Assembly: GCA_036000105.1 (NCBI GenBank)
Contig: DASYGE010000007.1
Location: 62,001-126,000, forward strand
Source of the DNA: DASUBN01 sp036000105
GTDB lineage: Bacteria; Pseudomonadota; Gammaproteobacteria; Natronospirales; REEB76
Reading direction: 5' to 3'
DNA: 64,000 nucleotides
In this document: piece by piece, positions 23,450 through 31,959 of the stretch
Position numbering within the stretch: the stretch's first letter is position 1
Layout: each line of letters starts with the position of its first letter
Notes under the pieces: model-generated
What the model was told of the DNA's origin: nothing
Databases searched by the model: none
The model's input: only the letters and a program-made list of their open reading frames with translations
Translations under genes and position numbers: made by a program

Positions 23450-25861
23450 TCAGGCGCTTCTCAAGTCCCCGAACTCGTCCACGTCGATGGCATCCCGCAC
23501 CACGGCATAGGTCTCCTTGAGGAAGGCTGCCTCCCGCGCGTCCAGCACGCCTTTCGCATTGCCTTCGTCCACCAGCTGCAGATAATTTGCCGGTGTCAGG
23601 CGCTTCTTGAGGCCCTGCTGCAGCTTGTCTTCCACGGGTTCCGAGGCCAAGGTCTGCTTGAGGGCGTTTTCCATGCGGCCCACCGGATCCGTCGGATCGG
23701 CGGAGGTGAAGGCATGTCGCGTCAGGCGATCCCGGGCGTCGGAAGGTTCCAGCAGCAACTTGGCGACCTGGTGACCCAGCCTGTCGCCGGCGGGAGCGTA
23801 GGGCCTGCCGAGAGGCAACACCAGGAGACGCATCAGCCGGCTGAAGGGCCGGGACGGGAAGTTATGCAGGATGCCTTCCAAGCCCTGCTGTATGGCATAG
23901 AGCGAGTCTTGGCAGGCCCATTCCACCAGCGGCAGATCCGCCTGAGGCCGGCCCTGATCCTCGAACTGCTTGAGAGCCGCTGATGCCAGGTACAGGTGGC
24001 TCAGGATGTCACCGTAGCGTGCGGAGAGCTTCTCACGACGTTTCATCTCGCCGCCTAGCATCAGGAGGCCCACGTCAGCGGTGAAGGTGAAGGCCGCGCT
24101 CATGCGCGATAGCTGCCGGTAATAGCACCGGGTGGGTCCGCCGGGTGCAGGCGAGAACAGCGCGCCCGTGAGTCCCAGGAACAGGGAGCGGGCCGCATTG
24201 CTGATGGTGAAGCCTATGTGGGCGAAGAGGGCGCGGTCGAACTCCACCGCGGCCTTCGCGTGATCTTCGCTGGAAGCGGCCTCCATCTCTTTCAGCAGGT
24301 AGGGATGGGCGCGGATCGCCCCCTGACCGAAGATGATCATGCTGCGGGTGAGAATGTTGGCGCCTTCCACGGTGATGCTCACCGGTACCGCCTGATAGCC
24401 CCGTGCCAGATAGTTGCGCGGCCCCATCATCACGCCGCGTCCGCCGTGCACGTCCATGGCATCACCTAGCACCAGACGCATGCCTTCGGTGCAGTGATAT
24501 TTGAGGATGGCGGAGAGCACCGAGGGCTTCTCGCCCCGATCCAGCGCACCGGCCGTGAGGCGTCGCGCCGCATCCATGCGGTAGGTGTAACCGGCGATGC
24601 GGGTGAGGGCTTCTTCGACACCTTCGAATTTACCGATGGGCACGCGGAACTGCTTGCGCACCCGGGCATAGGCGCCCGTGACTCGGCTCGCGTGTTTACC
24701 GGCACCGGTGCCGAGGGCCGGCAGGGAGATGGCACGACCTACCGACAGGCAGTTCATGAGCATGCGCCAGCCTTGGCCGATGTATTGCGTTCCGCCGATG
24801 AGGTAATCGAAGGGGATGAACACGTCCTTGCCGCGGGTCGGCCCGTTCATGAAGGCCGAGTTCAGCGGGTTGTGGCGTCTGCCGATCTCGACTCCCGGCA
24901 GGTTCGTGGGGATGAGGGCAAGGGTGATGCCTAGATCTTCCTTGTCGCCTAGCAGGTGATCCGGGTCATAAGCTTTGAAGGCGACGCCCAACACCGTGGC
25001 GATGGGCGCCAGGGTGATATAACGCTTGTCCCAGTTGACACGGAATCCCAAGGTCTCCTTGCCCTGATACATGTCTTTGCACACGATGCCATTGTCCGGC
25101 AGCGCGCCCGCATCCGAGCCCACATAGGGCCCCGTGAGGGCGAAACAGGGGATCTCTTCGGCGCGCGCGAGCCGAGGCAGGTAATGGCCCTTCTGTTCGT
25201 CGGTGCCGTAGTGCAACAGCAGCTCGCCGGGTCCGAGGGAGTTCGGCACCATCACCGTCACCGCCGCACTGGTGCTGCGGGTACCGATCTTCATCACTAC
25301 CGTGGAGTGGGCGAGGGCGGAGAAACCGTGGCCGCCATACTGCTTGGGGATGATCATGCCGAAGAAACGGTGTTTGCGGATGAGGTCCCAGGCGCCGGGT
25401 GTGAGATCGTTGAGTTCGTGGGTGATCTTCCAGTCATCCAGGGATTTGCAGAACTCTTCCACCGGGCCATCCAGGAACGCCTGTTCTTCTTCGCTCAAGG
25501 CCGGAGCGGGCGTGCCTAAAAGTTTCTTCCAGTCAGGCCTGCCGGTGAAAAGGTCCGCATCCCACCAGGTATTGCCGGCGTCTATGGCGATGCGCTCGGT
25601 CTCGGATATGGGCGGCAGCACCTTGCGGAACCAACCGAGCAGATGGTCGGTGACGAGCATGCGGCGCAGGGGCCGGACGTTGAGCGCCACCGCCAGCACC
25701 AGGAACACCACCCAAGCCACCGCGGGTGCGCTATGGGTACGCCAGCCTTCAGCCACCAGACCCAGGGCGCCGGTCACGGTCCACAGCCACATGGGTGCAG
25801 CGAAATAAGCCAGGGCCCAGAGAGCCGCGATCACGATGAGAGTGAAGATCAGTCCTGACAT
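23450..25861 (-). CDS. fadE: Acyl-CoA dehydrogenase FadE
   Basis: This 803-residue protein catalyses the first step of fatty acid beta-oxidation, acyl-CoA to trans-2-enoyl-CoA, using FAD. It has two N-terminal membrane spans (about 1-65), then the large FadE-type dehydrogenase domain: FFGMIIPKQYGGHGFSALAHS, LGPGELLLHYGTDEQKGHYLPRLA, PCFALTGPYVGSDAGALPD, and the C-terminal FadE extension of unknown function. Its length matches E. coli FadE (about 814). In E. coli, expression is repressed by FadR, but no operator was identified here. It is a single gene, convergent with the c-di-GMP gene. Confidence 0.92.
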   Translation of the reverse strand: MSGLIFTLIVIAALWALAYFAAPMWLWTVTGALGLVAEGWRTHSAPAVAWVVFLVLAVALNVRPLRRMLVTDHLLGWFRKVLPPISETERIAIDAGNTWWDADLFTGRPDWKKLLGTPAPALSEEEQAFLDGPVEEFCKSLDDWKITHELNDLTPGAWDLIRKHRFFGMIIPKQYGGHGFSALAHSTVVMKIGTRSTSAAVTVMVPNSLGPGELLLHYGTDEQKGHYLPRLARAEEIPCFALTGPYVGSDAGALPDNGIVCKDMYQGKETLGFRVNWDKRYITLAPIATVLGVAFKAYDPDHLLGDKEDLGITLALIPTNLPGVEIGRRHNPLNSAFMNGPTRGKDVFIPFDYLIGGTQYIGQGWRMLMNCLSVGRAISLPALGTGAGKHASRVTGAYARVRKQFRVPIGKFEGVEEALTRIAGYTYRMDAARRLTAGALDRGEKPSVLSAILKYHCTEGMRLVLGDAMDVHGGRGVMMGPRNYLARGYQAVPVSITVEGANILTRSMIIFGQGAIRAHPYLLKEMEAASSEDHAKAAVEFDRALFAHIGFTISNAARSLFLGLTGALFSPAPGGPTRCYYRQLSRMSAAFTFTADVGLLMLGGEMKRREKLSARYGDILSHLYLASAALKQFEDQGRPQADLPLVEWACQDSLYAIQQGLEGILHNFPSRPFSRLMRLLVLPLGRPYAPAGDRLGHQVAKLLLEPSDARDRLTRHAFTSADPTDPVGRMENALKQTLASEPVEDKLQQGLKKRLTPANYLQLVDEGNAKGVLDAREAAFLKETYAVVRDAIDVDEFGDLRSA

Positions 25862-25911
25862 GCCGTTTCCTCGTTTCCGCCGGCCATGCCGGCCGGGTCT
25901 TTGTGATTATC

Positions 25912-26757
25912 TTAAACCTGGCTCAACTCGAAGCGCATGGAGAGGTCCACTGCGCGGACGTTCTTGGTGAGGGCGCCGACCGATATGTAGTCCACACCGG
26001 TCTCGGCCACCGTCTTGATCGAATCCACGCCTATGCCACCCGACGCTTCCAGCTTGGCGCGCCCGGCGGTCATCTTCACTGCTTCGCGCATCTGTGCGTG
26101 GCTGAAATTGTCCAGCAGCAGGATATCCGCGCCGGCCTTGATGGCTTCTTGCAGCTGATCCAGGGTCTCCACTTCCACCTCCACCGGTACACTCGCGCCC
26201 TTGCTCCGGGCCGCTTGCACTGCGGGTCCGATGCCGCCGGCCGCCATGATGTGGTTCTCCTTGATCAGGATGCCATCGTATAGGCCCATGCGGTGATTAT
26301 TGGCACCCCCGCAGCGCACCGCGTATTTCTGCGCGTTGCGCAGTCCCGGCAGAGTCTTGCGCGTGTCCAGTATGGTGGTGTGGGTACCTTTGGCAGCCTC
26401 CGCATAGTGCCGTGCCAGCGTAGCGGTACCAGACAGGGTCTGCAGGAAATTGAGCGCGCTGCGCTCCCCGGTCAAGAGGCCCCGCGCCGGGCCTTCCAGC
26501 CGGCACAGGAGCTGGTCCCGTTGCACCGTCTCACCGTCGCCGGCTTCCCAGTGGATGGCGATGGCGTCGTCCACTTGCCGGAACACTTCGTCGAACCAGG
26601 CGGTGCCACAGAGCACCGCCTCTTCCCGGGAGATCACCCGGCCATGGGCGCGGGCGGCAGCCGGGACCAATGCGGCCGTCAGGTCGCCATCGCCGATGTC
26701 CTCGGCGAGCGCACGTTGCACCGTGGCGGAGATATCTGTGGGCAGGGAAGCGGGCAT
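25912..26757 (-). CDS. nadC: Quinolinate phosphoribosyltransferase (decarboxylating)
   Basis: This 281-residue enzyme converts quinolinate and PRPP to nicotinate mononucleotide in de novo NAD synthesis. The N-terminal domain carries EDIGDGDLTAALVP; the barrel carries ERSALNFLQTLSGTATLAR, ILDTRKTLPGLRNAQKYAVRCGGANNHRMGLYDGILIKENHI, EVEVETLDQLQEA, ILLDNF, LEASGGI and YISVGALT, all signature NadC segments. Length is standard. It is read from its own start and ends just before fadE; the 50-base gap between them holds no obvious terminator. Confidence 0.95.
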   Translation of the reverse strand: MPASLPTDISATVQRALAEDIGDGDLTAALVPAAARAHGRVISREEAVLCGTAWFDEVFRQVDDAIAIHWEAGDGETVQRDQLLCRLEGPARGLLTGERSALNFLQTLSGTATLARHYAEAAKGTHTTILDTRKTLPGLRNAQKYAVRCGGANNHRMGLYDGILIKENHIMAAGGIGPAVQAARSKGASVPVEVEVETLDQLQEAIKAGADILLLDNFSHAQMREAVKMTAGRAKLEASGGIGVDSIKTVAETGVDYISVGALTKNVRAVDLSMRFELSQV

Positions 26758-26805
26758 GGACGGCCGGTGGTGGGTACCGGTGGCTATTATACCGGCCTAT
26801 AAACA

Positions 26806-26833
26806 TGAAGCCCGGCCTCATGGCCGGGCTTCA
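26806..26833. terminator. Intrinsic terminator after the PuuD-like gene
   Basis: TGAAGCCCGGCC and GGCCGGGCTTCA form a perfect 12-bp stem with loop TCAT. It lies 22 bases beyond the stop of the minus-strand PuuD-like gene. The T-run is weak, so termination may be partial. Confidence 0.65.
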
Positions 26834-26854
26834 GCCTTCAAGGTCAGGCAGGCT

Positions 26855-27469
26855 TCAGCCGTGTATCAACGGCAGGCCGTGGCTCGCGGAAGCCATGCAC
26901 AGGATCATAGGGATGGAGAGCATGGTGTTGGCGCGGGAAGCCAGGCCGGCGATCTTGCGGGCCTTGGCCTTCTGCTCGTCGCTGGCCGGCACGATGCCCA
27001 GGATCTTCTTCTGGTTCGGCCAGATCAGCACCCAGACGTTGAACAGCATGATGGTGCCGAGCCAGGCGCCCACGCCGATGGTGAGCTCGTAGCTGTCCAC
27101 CGGGGATTTCTCGAAGCCGAGGGCGAAAGCCCCGAGGCTGCTTCTATAGCCGAGGTAAGCGACGCCCATGATCCAGGTGAGGGCCGCAGACCAGCGGAAC
27201 CAGGCGAGTGCGGGCGGCACGATGTATTTGGAAACACCGGCACCACCGGGCCCACCCTTGTCGGCGGCGGCCACGGCCATGGCAGGCGTCTGCACGAAGT
27301 TGAAATAGTAGAGCAGGCCGATCCAGGTGATGCCCGCGAGGATATGTATCCAGCGTATCAGCGTCAGCCAGTTGACCGTGCCCAGGCCCATGTTGAGTGC
27401 GAGCGCGACGATGACGGCGAGCACGAAACCCGCGATCAGGGTGCCTTTGATGCTATTCAGGGGATTCAT
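26855..27469 (-). CDS. PuuD-like urate hydroxylase membrane domain
   Basis: This 204-residue integral membrane protein resembles the N-terminal membrane part of PuuD-type urate oxidases (GTVNWLTLIRWIHILAGITWIGLLYYFNFVQTPAM, FRWSAALTWIMGVAYLGYR, GAWLGTIMLFNVWVLIWPNQKKIL). Classical PuuD carries a C-terminal cytochrome c domain; this protein ends without one and has no CXXCH. Other electron acceptors or a different function are therefore likely. AGAGGAG precedes the ATG. No purine catabolism gene is adjacent. Confidence 0.7.
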   Translation of the reverse strand: MNPLNSIKGTLIAGFVLAVIVALALNMGLGTVNWLTLIRWIHILAGITWIGLLYYFNFVQTPAMAVAAADKGGPGGAGVSKYIVPPALAWFRWSAALTWIMGVAYLGYRSSLGAFALGFEKSPVDSYELTIGVGAWLGTIMLFNVWVLIWPNQKKILGIVPASDEQKAKARKIAGLASRANTMLSIPMILCMASASHGLPLIHG

Positions 27470-27500
27470 CGCATACTCCTCTTGCCATTCTTAATGTGAA

Positions 27501-27529
27501 GATAGAGCGTTATGCCCGACAAGTGTCAA
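27501..27529 (-). promoter_or_regulatory. Probable promoter of the PuuD-like gene
   Basis: On the minus strand a perfect -35 TTGACA (27524-27529) and a weak -10 TCTATC (27501-27506) are separated by 17 bases. The start codon lies about 30 bases downstream. The +strand gene at 27613 has a TATAAT at 27560 without a matching -35. Confidence 0.45.
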
Positions 27530-27612
27530 ATCGGGAGCCGGGATCAAGCGTATCGTTAGTATAATCCTTCCTGAAATCCGTGCCATCACCCCGCCTTGCT
27601 GTGCCGCTTATC

Positions 27613-27795
27613 ATGAACCCACCGGACTCGCCCTGCATAGGCATATGTACGCTGGATGACGAGGAATACTGCCTCGGTTGCCGTCGCCACATCGGCGAGA
27701 TCGCAAGCTGGTCGCGGATGCCCGAAGCCGAGCGACGCCGCATACTCGACGAGCTGCCGCAGCGAGGCGGCAAGCTGCCGGACGAAACACGCTAA
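27613..27795 (+). CDS. DUF1289 small Cys-rich protein
   Basis: This 60-residue protein has the DUF1289 pattern: PPDSPCIGICTLDDEEYCLGCRRHIGEIASW and a short helical end with RRRILDELPQR. Four cysteines (C..C, C..C) could bind a metal or an iron-sulphur centre, but the function is unknown. I use the ATG at 27613, where homology begins; the frame is open to a GTG at 27580. The gap to the BON lipoprotein is 17 bases, so they are probably cotranscribed. Confidence 0.75.
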   Translation: MNPPDSPCIGICTLDDEEYCLGCRRHIGEIASWSRMPEAERRRILDELPQRGGKLPDETR

Positions 27796-27812
27796 CGGAA
27801 GGAGAGAAGACC

Positions 27813-28142
27813 ATGCGCATCAAAACCAATATCCTCATCGCCCTGTTGCTCGCTGCCGGGCTCGTCTGTGCCGTCGGCGGGTGCGCTTCCGACAAGCCCA
27901 TGCCCGGCGCCACCGCTGGGAGCTTCATGGATGATTCCTATCTGACGACCACGATCAAGACCAAGCTCCTGGCTGACACTTGGCTAAAATCCTTCGATAT
28001 CCATGTCAAGACCGTGAGCCAGGTGGTCACCCTAAGCGGCACCGTACCCACCACTGCCCTACGAGACCAGGCCGTCACCGTGGCCAAGGGCGTCGGCGGG
28101 GTCAAAGACGTGGTATCCGAAATTGAAGTAAAATCGCCGTAA
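27813..28142 (+). CDS. BON-domain lipoprotein
   Basis: This 109-residue protein starts MRIKTNILIALLLAAGLVCAVGGC with lipobox VGGC, after a strong GGAAGGAG site. The mature part is a single BON domain (SYLTTTIKTKLLADTWLKSFDIHVKTVSQVVTLSGTVPTTALRDQAVTVAKGVGGVKDVVSEIEV). BON domains bind phospholipid surfaces; OsmY and DolP are relatives with two copies. It is likely periplasmic-facing and involved in envelope maintenance. The next gene, grxD, starts 38 bases later. Confidence 0.8.
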   Translation: MRIKTNILIALLLAAGLVCAVGGCASDKPMPGATAGSFMDDSYLTTTIKTKLLADTWLKSFDIHVKTVSQVVTLSGTVPTTALRDQAVTVAKGVGGVKDVVSEIEVKSP

Positions 28143-28180
28143 CAGGGCCGCCAGGCCCATGACGCCGATAGAGAACGAGC

Positions 28181-28504
28181 ATGGATATAGCAGAGCGCAT
28201 CAAGCACGAGATCGAGAGCCGGCCGGTGATGCTCTTCATGAAGGGCACGCCGGATTTCCCGCAATGCGGTTTCTCGGCCCGCACTTCCCAGGTGCTCAAG
28301 TCCCTGGGAGTGGAGTTCGGTCACGTCAACGTGCTGGCGGAGCCCGAAGTGCGTGCCAACCTGCCGAAATATTCCAACTGGCCCACCTTCCCACAGTTGT
28401 TCGTCAAGGGCGAACTGGTGGGCGGGTGCGACATCGTCGTGGAGATGTTCGAGTCGGGTGAGCTCAAGAAGCTGCTCGAGGAAAAGAGCATCAAGCATTC
28501 CTGA
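28181..28504 (+). CDS. grxD: Monothiol glutaredoxin Grx4
   Basis: This 107-residue monothiol glutaredoxin has the CGFS active site (residues 29-32) and the family features MLFMKGTPDFPQ, NWPTFPQLFVKGELVGGCDIVVEM. Grx4 binds [2Fe-2S] clusters with glutathione and BolA proteins and passes them to target proteins. It lies downstream of the BON lipoprotein, and a strong terminator follows. Length and motifs are standard. Confidence 0.92.
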   Translation: MDIAERIKHEIESRPVMLFMKGTPDFPQCGFSARTSQVLKSLGVEFGHVNVLAEPEVRANLPKYSNWPTFPQLFVKGELVGGCDIVVEMFESGELKKLLEEKSIKHS

Positions 28505-28536
28505 AATAAGAACGCTTTCCTGGGAGGGTCGGATCC

Positions 28537-28562
28537 AAACGGGGCGCAAGCCCCGTTTTTTT
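28537..28562 (+). terminator. Intrinsic terminator after grxD
   Basis: AAACGGGGC and GCCCCGTTT pair around GCAA, followed by seven T residues. The T-run reaches the stop codon of the convergent rnt gene. Confidence 0.9.
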
Positions 28563-29205
28563 ATCCGTGGTCAGCGGTCAGGGCAGCCATATACAGGGGC
28601 TGGAAGCGATTCACGATCTCACAGAAGAGGTCGGCGGTCTTCTCCGCGTCGTAGGCGGCGGAATGGGCTGCGGAGCTGTCCCAGGCGAGGCCAACTGCTT
28701 CCACCGCCCGGGCCAATACAGTCTGGCCCACGGCCACGCCACCTAAGGTCGCGGTGTCGAAGCTCGAGAAGGGATGGAAGGGGTTGCGCTTCACGCCGCT
28801 GCGGCCCACGGCGGCGTTCAGGAAATTGAGGTCGAAGAAGGCGTTGTGGCCCACCAGCACTGCGCGGGTGCAGCCGTATTTGTCGAGTTCCGTGCGTACT
28901 TCGCGGAACAGGCGTCTGAGGACTTCCCGTTCCGGCAGAGCCGGGCGCAAGGGGTGGTGCGGATCTATGCCGGTGATGGCCAGCGCCGCCGGCTCGATGT
29001 TCGCGCCCTCGAAGGGCTGCACGTGGTAGGTATGGGTCTCGCCGCGGCTGATGTGCCCATCCTCGTCCATCTCCAGCATCACCCCGGCGATCTCCAGGAG
29101 CGCGTCGGTCTGATGGTTGAAGCCGCCGGTCTCCACGTCCACCACCACGGGCAGGAAGCCGCGGAAGCGCGTCGAGAAGGGGTGAGGGGCTCTGGTTTCG
29201 TCCAT
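28561..29205 (-). CDS. rnt: Ribonuclease T
   Basis: This 214-residue DEDD-family exonuclease trims 3' ends of tRNA and other stable RNAs. It has the DEDD motifs VVDVETGGFNH, VGHNAFFDLNFLNAAV and the C-terminal H..YDAEKTADLF, with RNase T features such as GANIEPAALAITGIDPHHPLR. The frame is open far upstream, but the homologous part begins at the ATG at 29205. Length matches E. coli Rnt (215). It is read after pyrC on the same strand with a 38-base gap. Confidence 0.92.
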   Translation of the reverse strand: MDETRAPHPFSTRFRGFLPVVVDVETGGFNHQTDALLEIAGVMLEMDEDGHISRGETHTYHVQPFEGANIEPAALAITGIDPHHPLRPALPEREVLRRLFREVRTELDKYGCTRAVLVGHNAFFDLNFLNAAVGRSGVKRNPFHPFSSFDTATLGGVAVGQTVLARAVEAVGLAWDSSAAHSAAYDAEKTADLFCEIVNRFQPLYMAALTADHG

Positions 29206-29243
29206 GCATGCAGGATAAAGGATGGAGCGGGTGGAAGATATGC

Positions 29244-30278
29244 TTAAGCGAGACTCCAGGGGATTTCTTCCGCTGCGCGGAAGGGTACGAGCTCGGCATC
29301 GCCGAAGCGGTAGGTCGCCGGCGGTGTCCAGGATCTCTTCACCAGAGTTAGCTTGTCGGTGTTGCGCGGTAGGCCGTAGAAGTCCGCGCCGTGGAAACTC
29401 GCGAAGCTTTCGAGCTTGGGCAAGGCGCCCGCCTGCTCGAATACCTCTGCATAAAGCTCGATGCCGGCGTGAGCGCTGAAGATGCCGGCGCAACCGCAGG
29501 CATGTTCTTTCAGATGGCGGGCATGGGGCGCGCTGTCGGTGCCCAGGAAGAACTTGGGGTTGCCGCTGACCGCGGCCCGTACCAGGGCTTTCCGGTCGCC
29601 CTCGCGTTTCAGCACCGGCAGGCAGTAGTAATGGGGCCGGATGCCGCCCTTGAACATGGCATTGCGGTTGTGCAGCAGATGTTGGGGGGTGAGGGTGGCG
29701 GCCACATTAGCCGGGGCCGAGAGCACGAAGTCCACCGCCTTCTTGGTGGTGATGTGCTCGAACACCACTTTCAGCTTCGGCAGCCGTGCGATGAGCGGCG
29801 CCAATACCTTGTCTATGAACACGCTCTCCCGGTCGAACACGTCCACTTCCGGATCCGTGACTTCGCCGTGCACCAGGAGTGGGAGCCTCGCTTCCACCGT
29901 GGCTTCCAGGACCGCCTGACAACGCAGGATATCCGTGACTCCCGCATCTGCATTGGTGGTGGCGCCTGCTGGGTAATACTTGACCGCATATACATGGCCG
30001 CTGGCCTTGGCCCGGCGTATCTCATCCGGCGAGGTCTTCTCCGTGAGATAGAGAGTCATGAGCGGGGTGAAAGCGGCGCCTGCCGGTAGCGCTGCCAGGA
30101 TCCGTTCGCGGTATTCCAGTGCCTGCTGCGTCGTGGTCACTGGCGGCTTCAGGTTGGGCATCGCGATGGCGCGGCCGAAACGCCTGGCCGTGTACGGCAG
30201 GATGTCTTTCAATACCGCGCCGTCCCTGAGATGCAGGTGCCAGTCGTCGGGCCGGGCGAGGGTGAGGGTGTCGCTCAT
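29244..30278 (-). CDS. pyrC: Dihydroorotase, class II
   Basis: This 344-residue zinc enzyme closes carbamoyl aspartate to dihydroorotate in pyrimidine synthesis. It starts MSDTLTLARPDDWHLHLRDG and carries the metal ligands H-L-H near residue 14, VYAVKYYPAGATTNADAGV with the carboxylated Lys, LPLLVHGEVTD, KVVFEHITTK and LGTDSAPH. It is the class II (E. coli-like) enzyme at its usual length. The ATG overlaps the stop of the upstream aminopeptidase gene (ATGA), so the two are coupled. Confidence 0.95.
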   Translation of the reverse strand: MSDTLTLARPDDWHLHLRDGAVLKDILPYTARRFGRAIAMPNLKPPVTTTQQALEYRERILAALPAGAAFTPLMTLYLTEKTSPDEIRRAKASGHVYAVKYYPAGATTNADAGVTDILRCQAVLEATVEARLPLLVHGEVTDPEVDVFDRESVFIDKVLAPLIARLPKLKVVFEHITTKKAVDFVLSAPANVAATLTPQHLLHNRNAMFKGGIRPHYYCLPVLKREGDRKALVRAAVSGNPKFFLGTDSAPHARHLKEHACGCAGIFSAHAGIELYAEVFEQAGALPKLESFASFHGADFYGLPRNTDKLTLVKRSWTPPATYRFGDAELVPFRAAEEIPWSLA

Positions 30279-31783
30279 CGGGGTGCGAGCCCCTGGTCCA
30301 GGAGCAAGTTCAGGGTGAAGCGCACGCCGAAGCCTGTCACCTCCGTGGACACATGGGCGAGGCCGCCCTTGTGGTCGGAAGCGGCCAGGTCCACGTGGAT
30401 CCAGGGTGCGTCCTTGTCCACGAAACGGGAGAGGAAGCGCGACGCCAGGATGTGGTCCGCCCGGCTGTTCTCCAGCACGCATTGCTTCACATCAGCCACT
30501 TCGCTCTCGATGGCTTCGTCGTAATCCGCATCCATAGGGAAGGGCCAGACCCGTTCGCCGCTGGCGATGCCGGCGGCGATCACGGACTTGGCGAGCGTCG
30601 CGCTCTGGGTGAATGCACCGCTGTAACGGGTGCCGAGCGCCATCACGCAGGCGCCGGTCAGGGTGGCGTAGTCCAGGGTCAGGCCGGGCTTCTCGCGGGT
30701 GGCGAGGGCGAGGGTATCCGCCAGCACCATGCGGCCCTCGGCGTCGGTATGCATGATCTCGATGTTGACGCCGTTCATGGCCTTGATCACGTCGTTCTGC
30801 GTATAGGCTTTGGGGCCGATCTGGTTGCGCGCGATGGCGAGCCAGGCGTCCACCCGGAAAGGCACCTTGAGCCGGGTGAGGGCGAGCAGGGTGCCGAGCG
30901 CTACCGCCGAGCCCTGCATGTCACCGTGCATACCGAACATGGATTTGTCGGACTTGAGGTTCACGCCGCCGGTGTCGTAGCAGATGCCCTTGCCCACGAG
31001 CGCCAGATGCTTGGCGTTGCGCGCCACCTTCGCCGGTTTGTAGGTGAGATGCACGATACCCGCGTCGCGGGTGTCGCTGCCTTGGGATACCGCCAGGAAA
31101 GCCCCGGCGCCCATGGACTTCAGTTTCTTTTCATCCAGGAATTCGGACTTCCAGCCCTCCCTCCGCGCCATGTCTTTCACATAGCCCCGATATTCGGTGG
31201 GCGTCAGATGGTTGGCGGGCAGCATGGTCAGCCAACGGGCCAGGCGGTTGCCTTCCGCTTCTGCCAGGGTGCGTTTGAAATCCAGGGCCTGTTTGCCGTC
31301 GAAGAGCGTGAGGCTCGCGATGGGGCGCGGGTTCTCGGGTTTCTTCTTGAACTGGGGCGGCTCGAAATCGGCAGCCGCCACGGCCGCCACAAGCGCCTCC
31401 GCGATTACCGGCCACAGGTATTCATCGCTGTCCGGCAACAAGAGTCCCAGGTTTGCGGGTTCGGATTCGCAGGCTTTGGTCAGGCATTTGCGTGCCAGGG
31501 TCAGGAATTCGAAGGTGGAAGCATCGGCCTTGTAGGAGGCCACGATCGCGACCGTACCCCGCGGGTTCGGCAGGTCGGCGCGCATGGGGGTCAAGCTCGT
31601 CTTGCCTTCCGGTACGCGTTTCTTCAGGCGTTCGGCGTGGGGAAAATCCGGCCAGCGCTTTTGGAGAGAGCTTTCCGGGAGCAGTATAATGACGGCGTCC
31701 AGGGTATCCACCCGGGCCGTATCCGCCGCCGCGAGAGGCTGCCTGATCTCGAGTTTATGTGCCTGCGGCGGTTTGCTTGTCAT
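30275..31783 (-). CDS. Leucyl aminopeptidase, M17 family
   Basis: This 502-residue protein is an M17 aminopeptidase with two metal ions. It has the segments VGKGICYDTGGVNLKSD, MHGDMQGSAVALG, HTDAEGRMVLADTLAL and DYATLTGACVMALGTRYSG; NTDAEGR is the family signature and here reads HTDAEGR. The N-terminal domain is poorly conserved, as usual. Position directly before pyrC, with a four-base overlap, is typical of several Gammaproteobacteria. PepA itself may be elsewhere, so no symbol is given. Confidence 0.9.
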   Translation of the reverse strand: MTSKPPQAHKLEIRQPLAAADTARVDTLDAVIILLPESSLQKRWPDFPHAERLKKRVPEGKTSLTPMRADLPNPRGTVAIVASYKADASTFEFLTLARKCLTKACESEPANLGLLLPDSDEYLWPVIAEALVAAVAAADFEPPQFKKKPENPRPIASLTLFDGKQALDFKRTLAEAEGNRLARWLTMLPANHLTPTEYRGYVKDMARREGWKSEFLDEKKLKSMGAGAFLAVSQGSDTRDAGIVHLTYKPAKVARNAKHLALVGKGICYDTGGVNLKSDKSMFGMHGDMQGSAVALGTLLALTRLKVPFRVDAWLAIARNQIGPKAYTQNDVIKAMNGVNIEIMHTDAEGRMVLADTLALATREKPGLTLDYATLTGACVMALGTRYSGAFTQSATLAKSVIAAGIASGERVWPFPMDADYDEAIESEVADVKQCVLENSRADHILASRFLSRFVDKDAPWIHVDLAASDHKGGLAHVSTEVTGFGVRFTLNLLLDQGLAPR

Positions 31784-31959
31784 GGGTGCCCGATATTCTT
31801 AAGGGAATCCGGACAGTGATGATATAGGGCTTGGAGCCCCGCCGGAAGGCGCGTGAGCGCGCCGGCACGATGCTGAGACCGCATGAACCCCGCGGCGGAG
31901 GGCTATTTATTCCCGCCGCTCCCCGCGATGCCTCGAAAGACGAACCACAAGGTTTTGCC

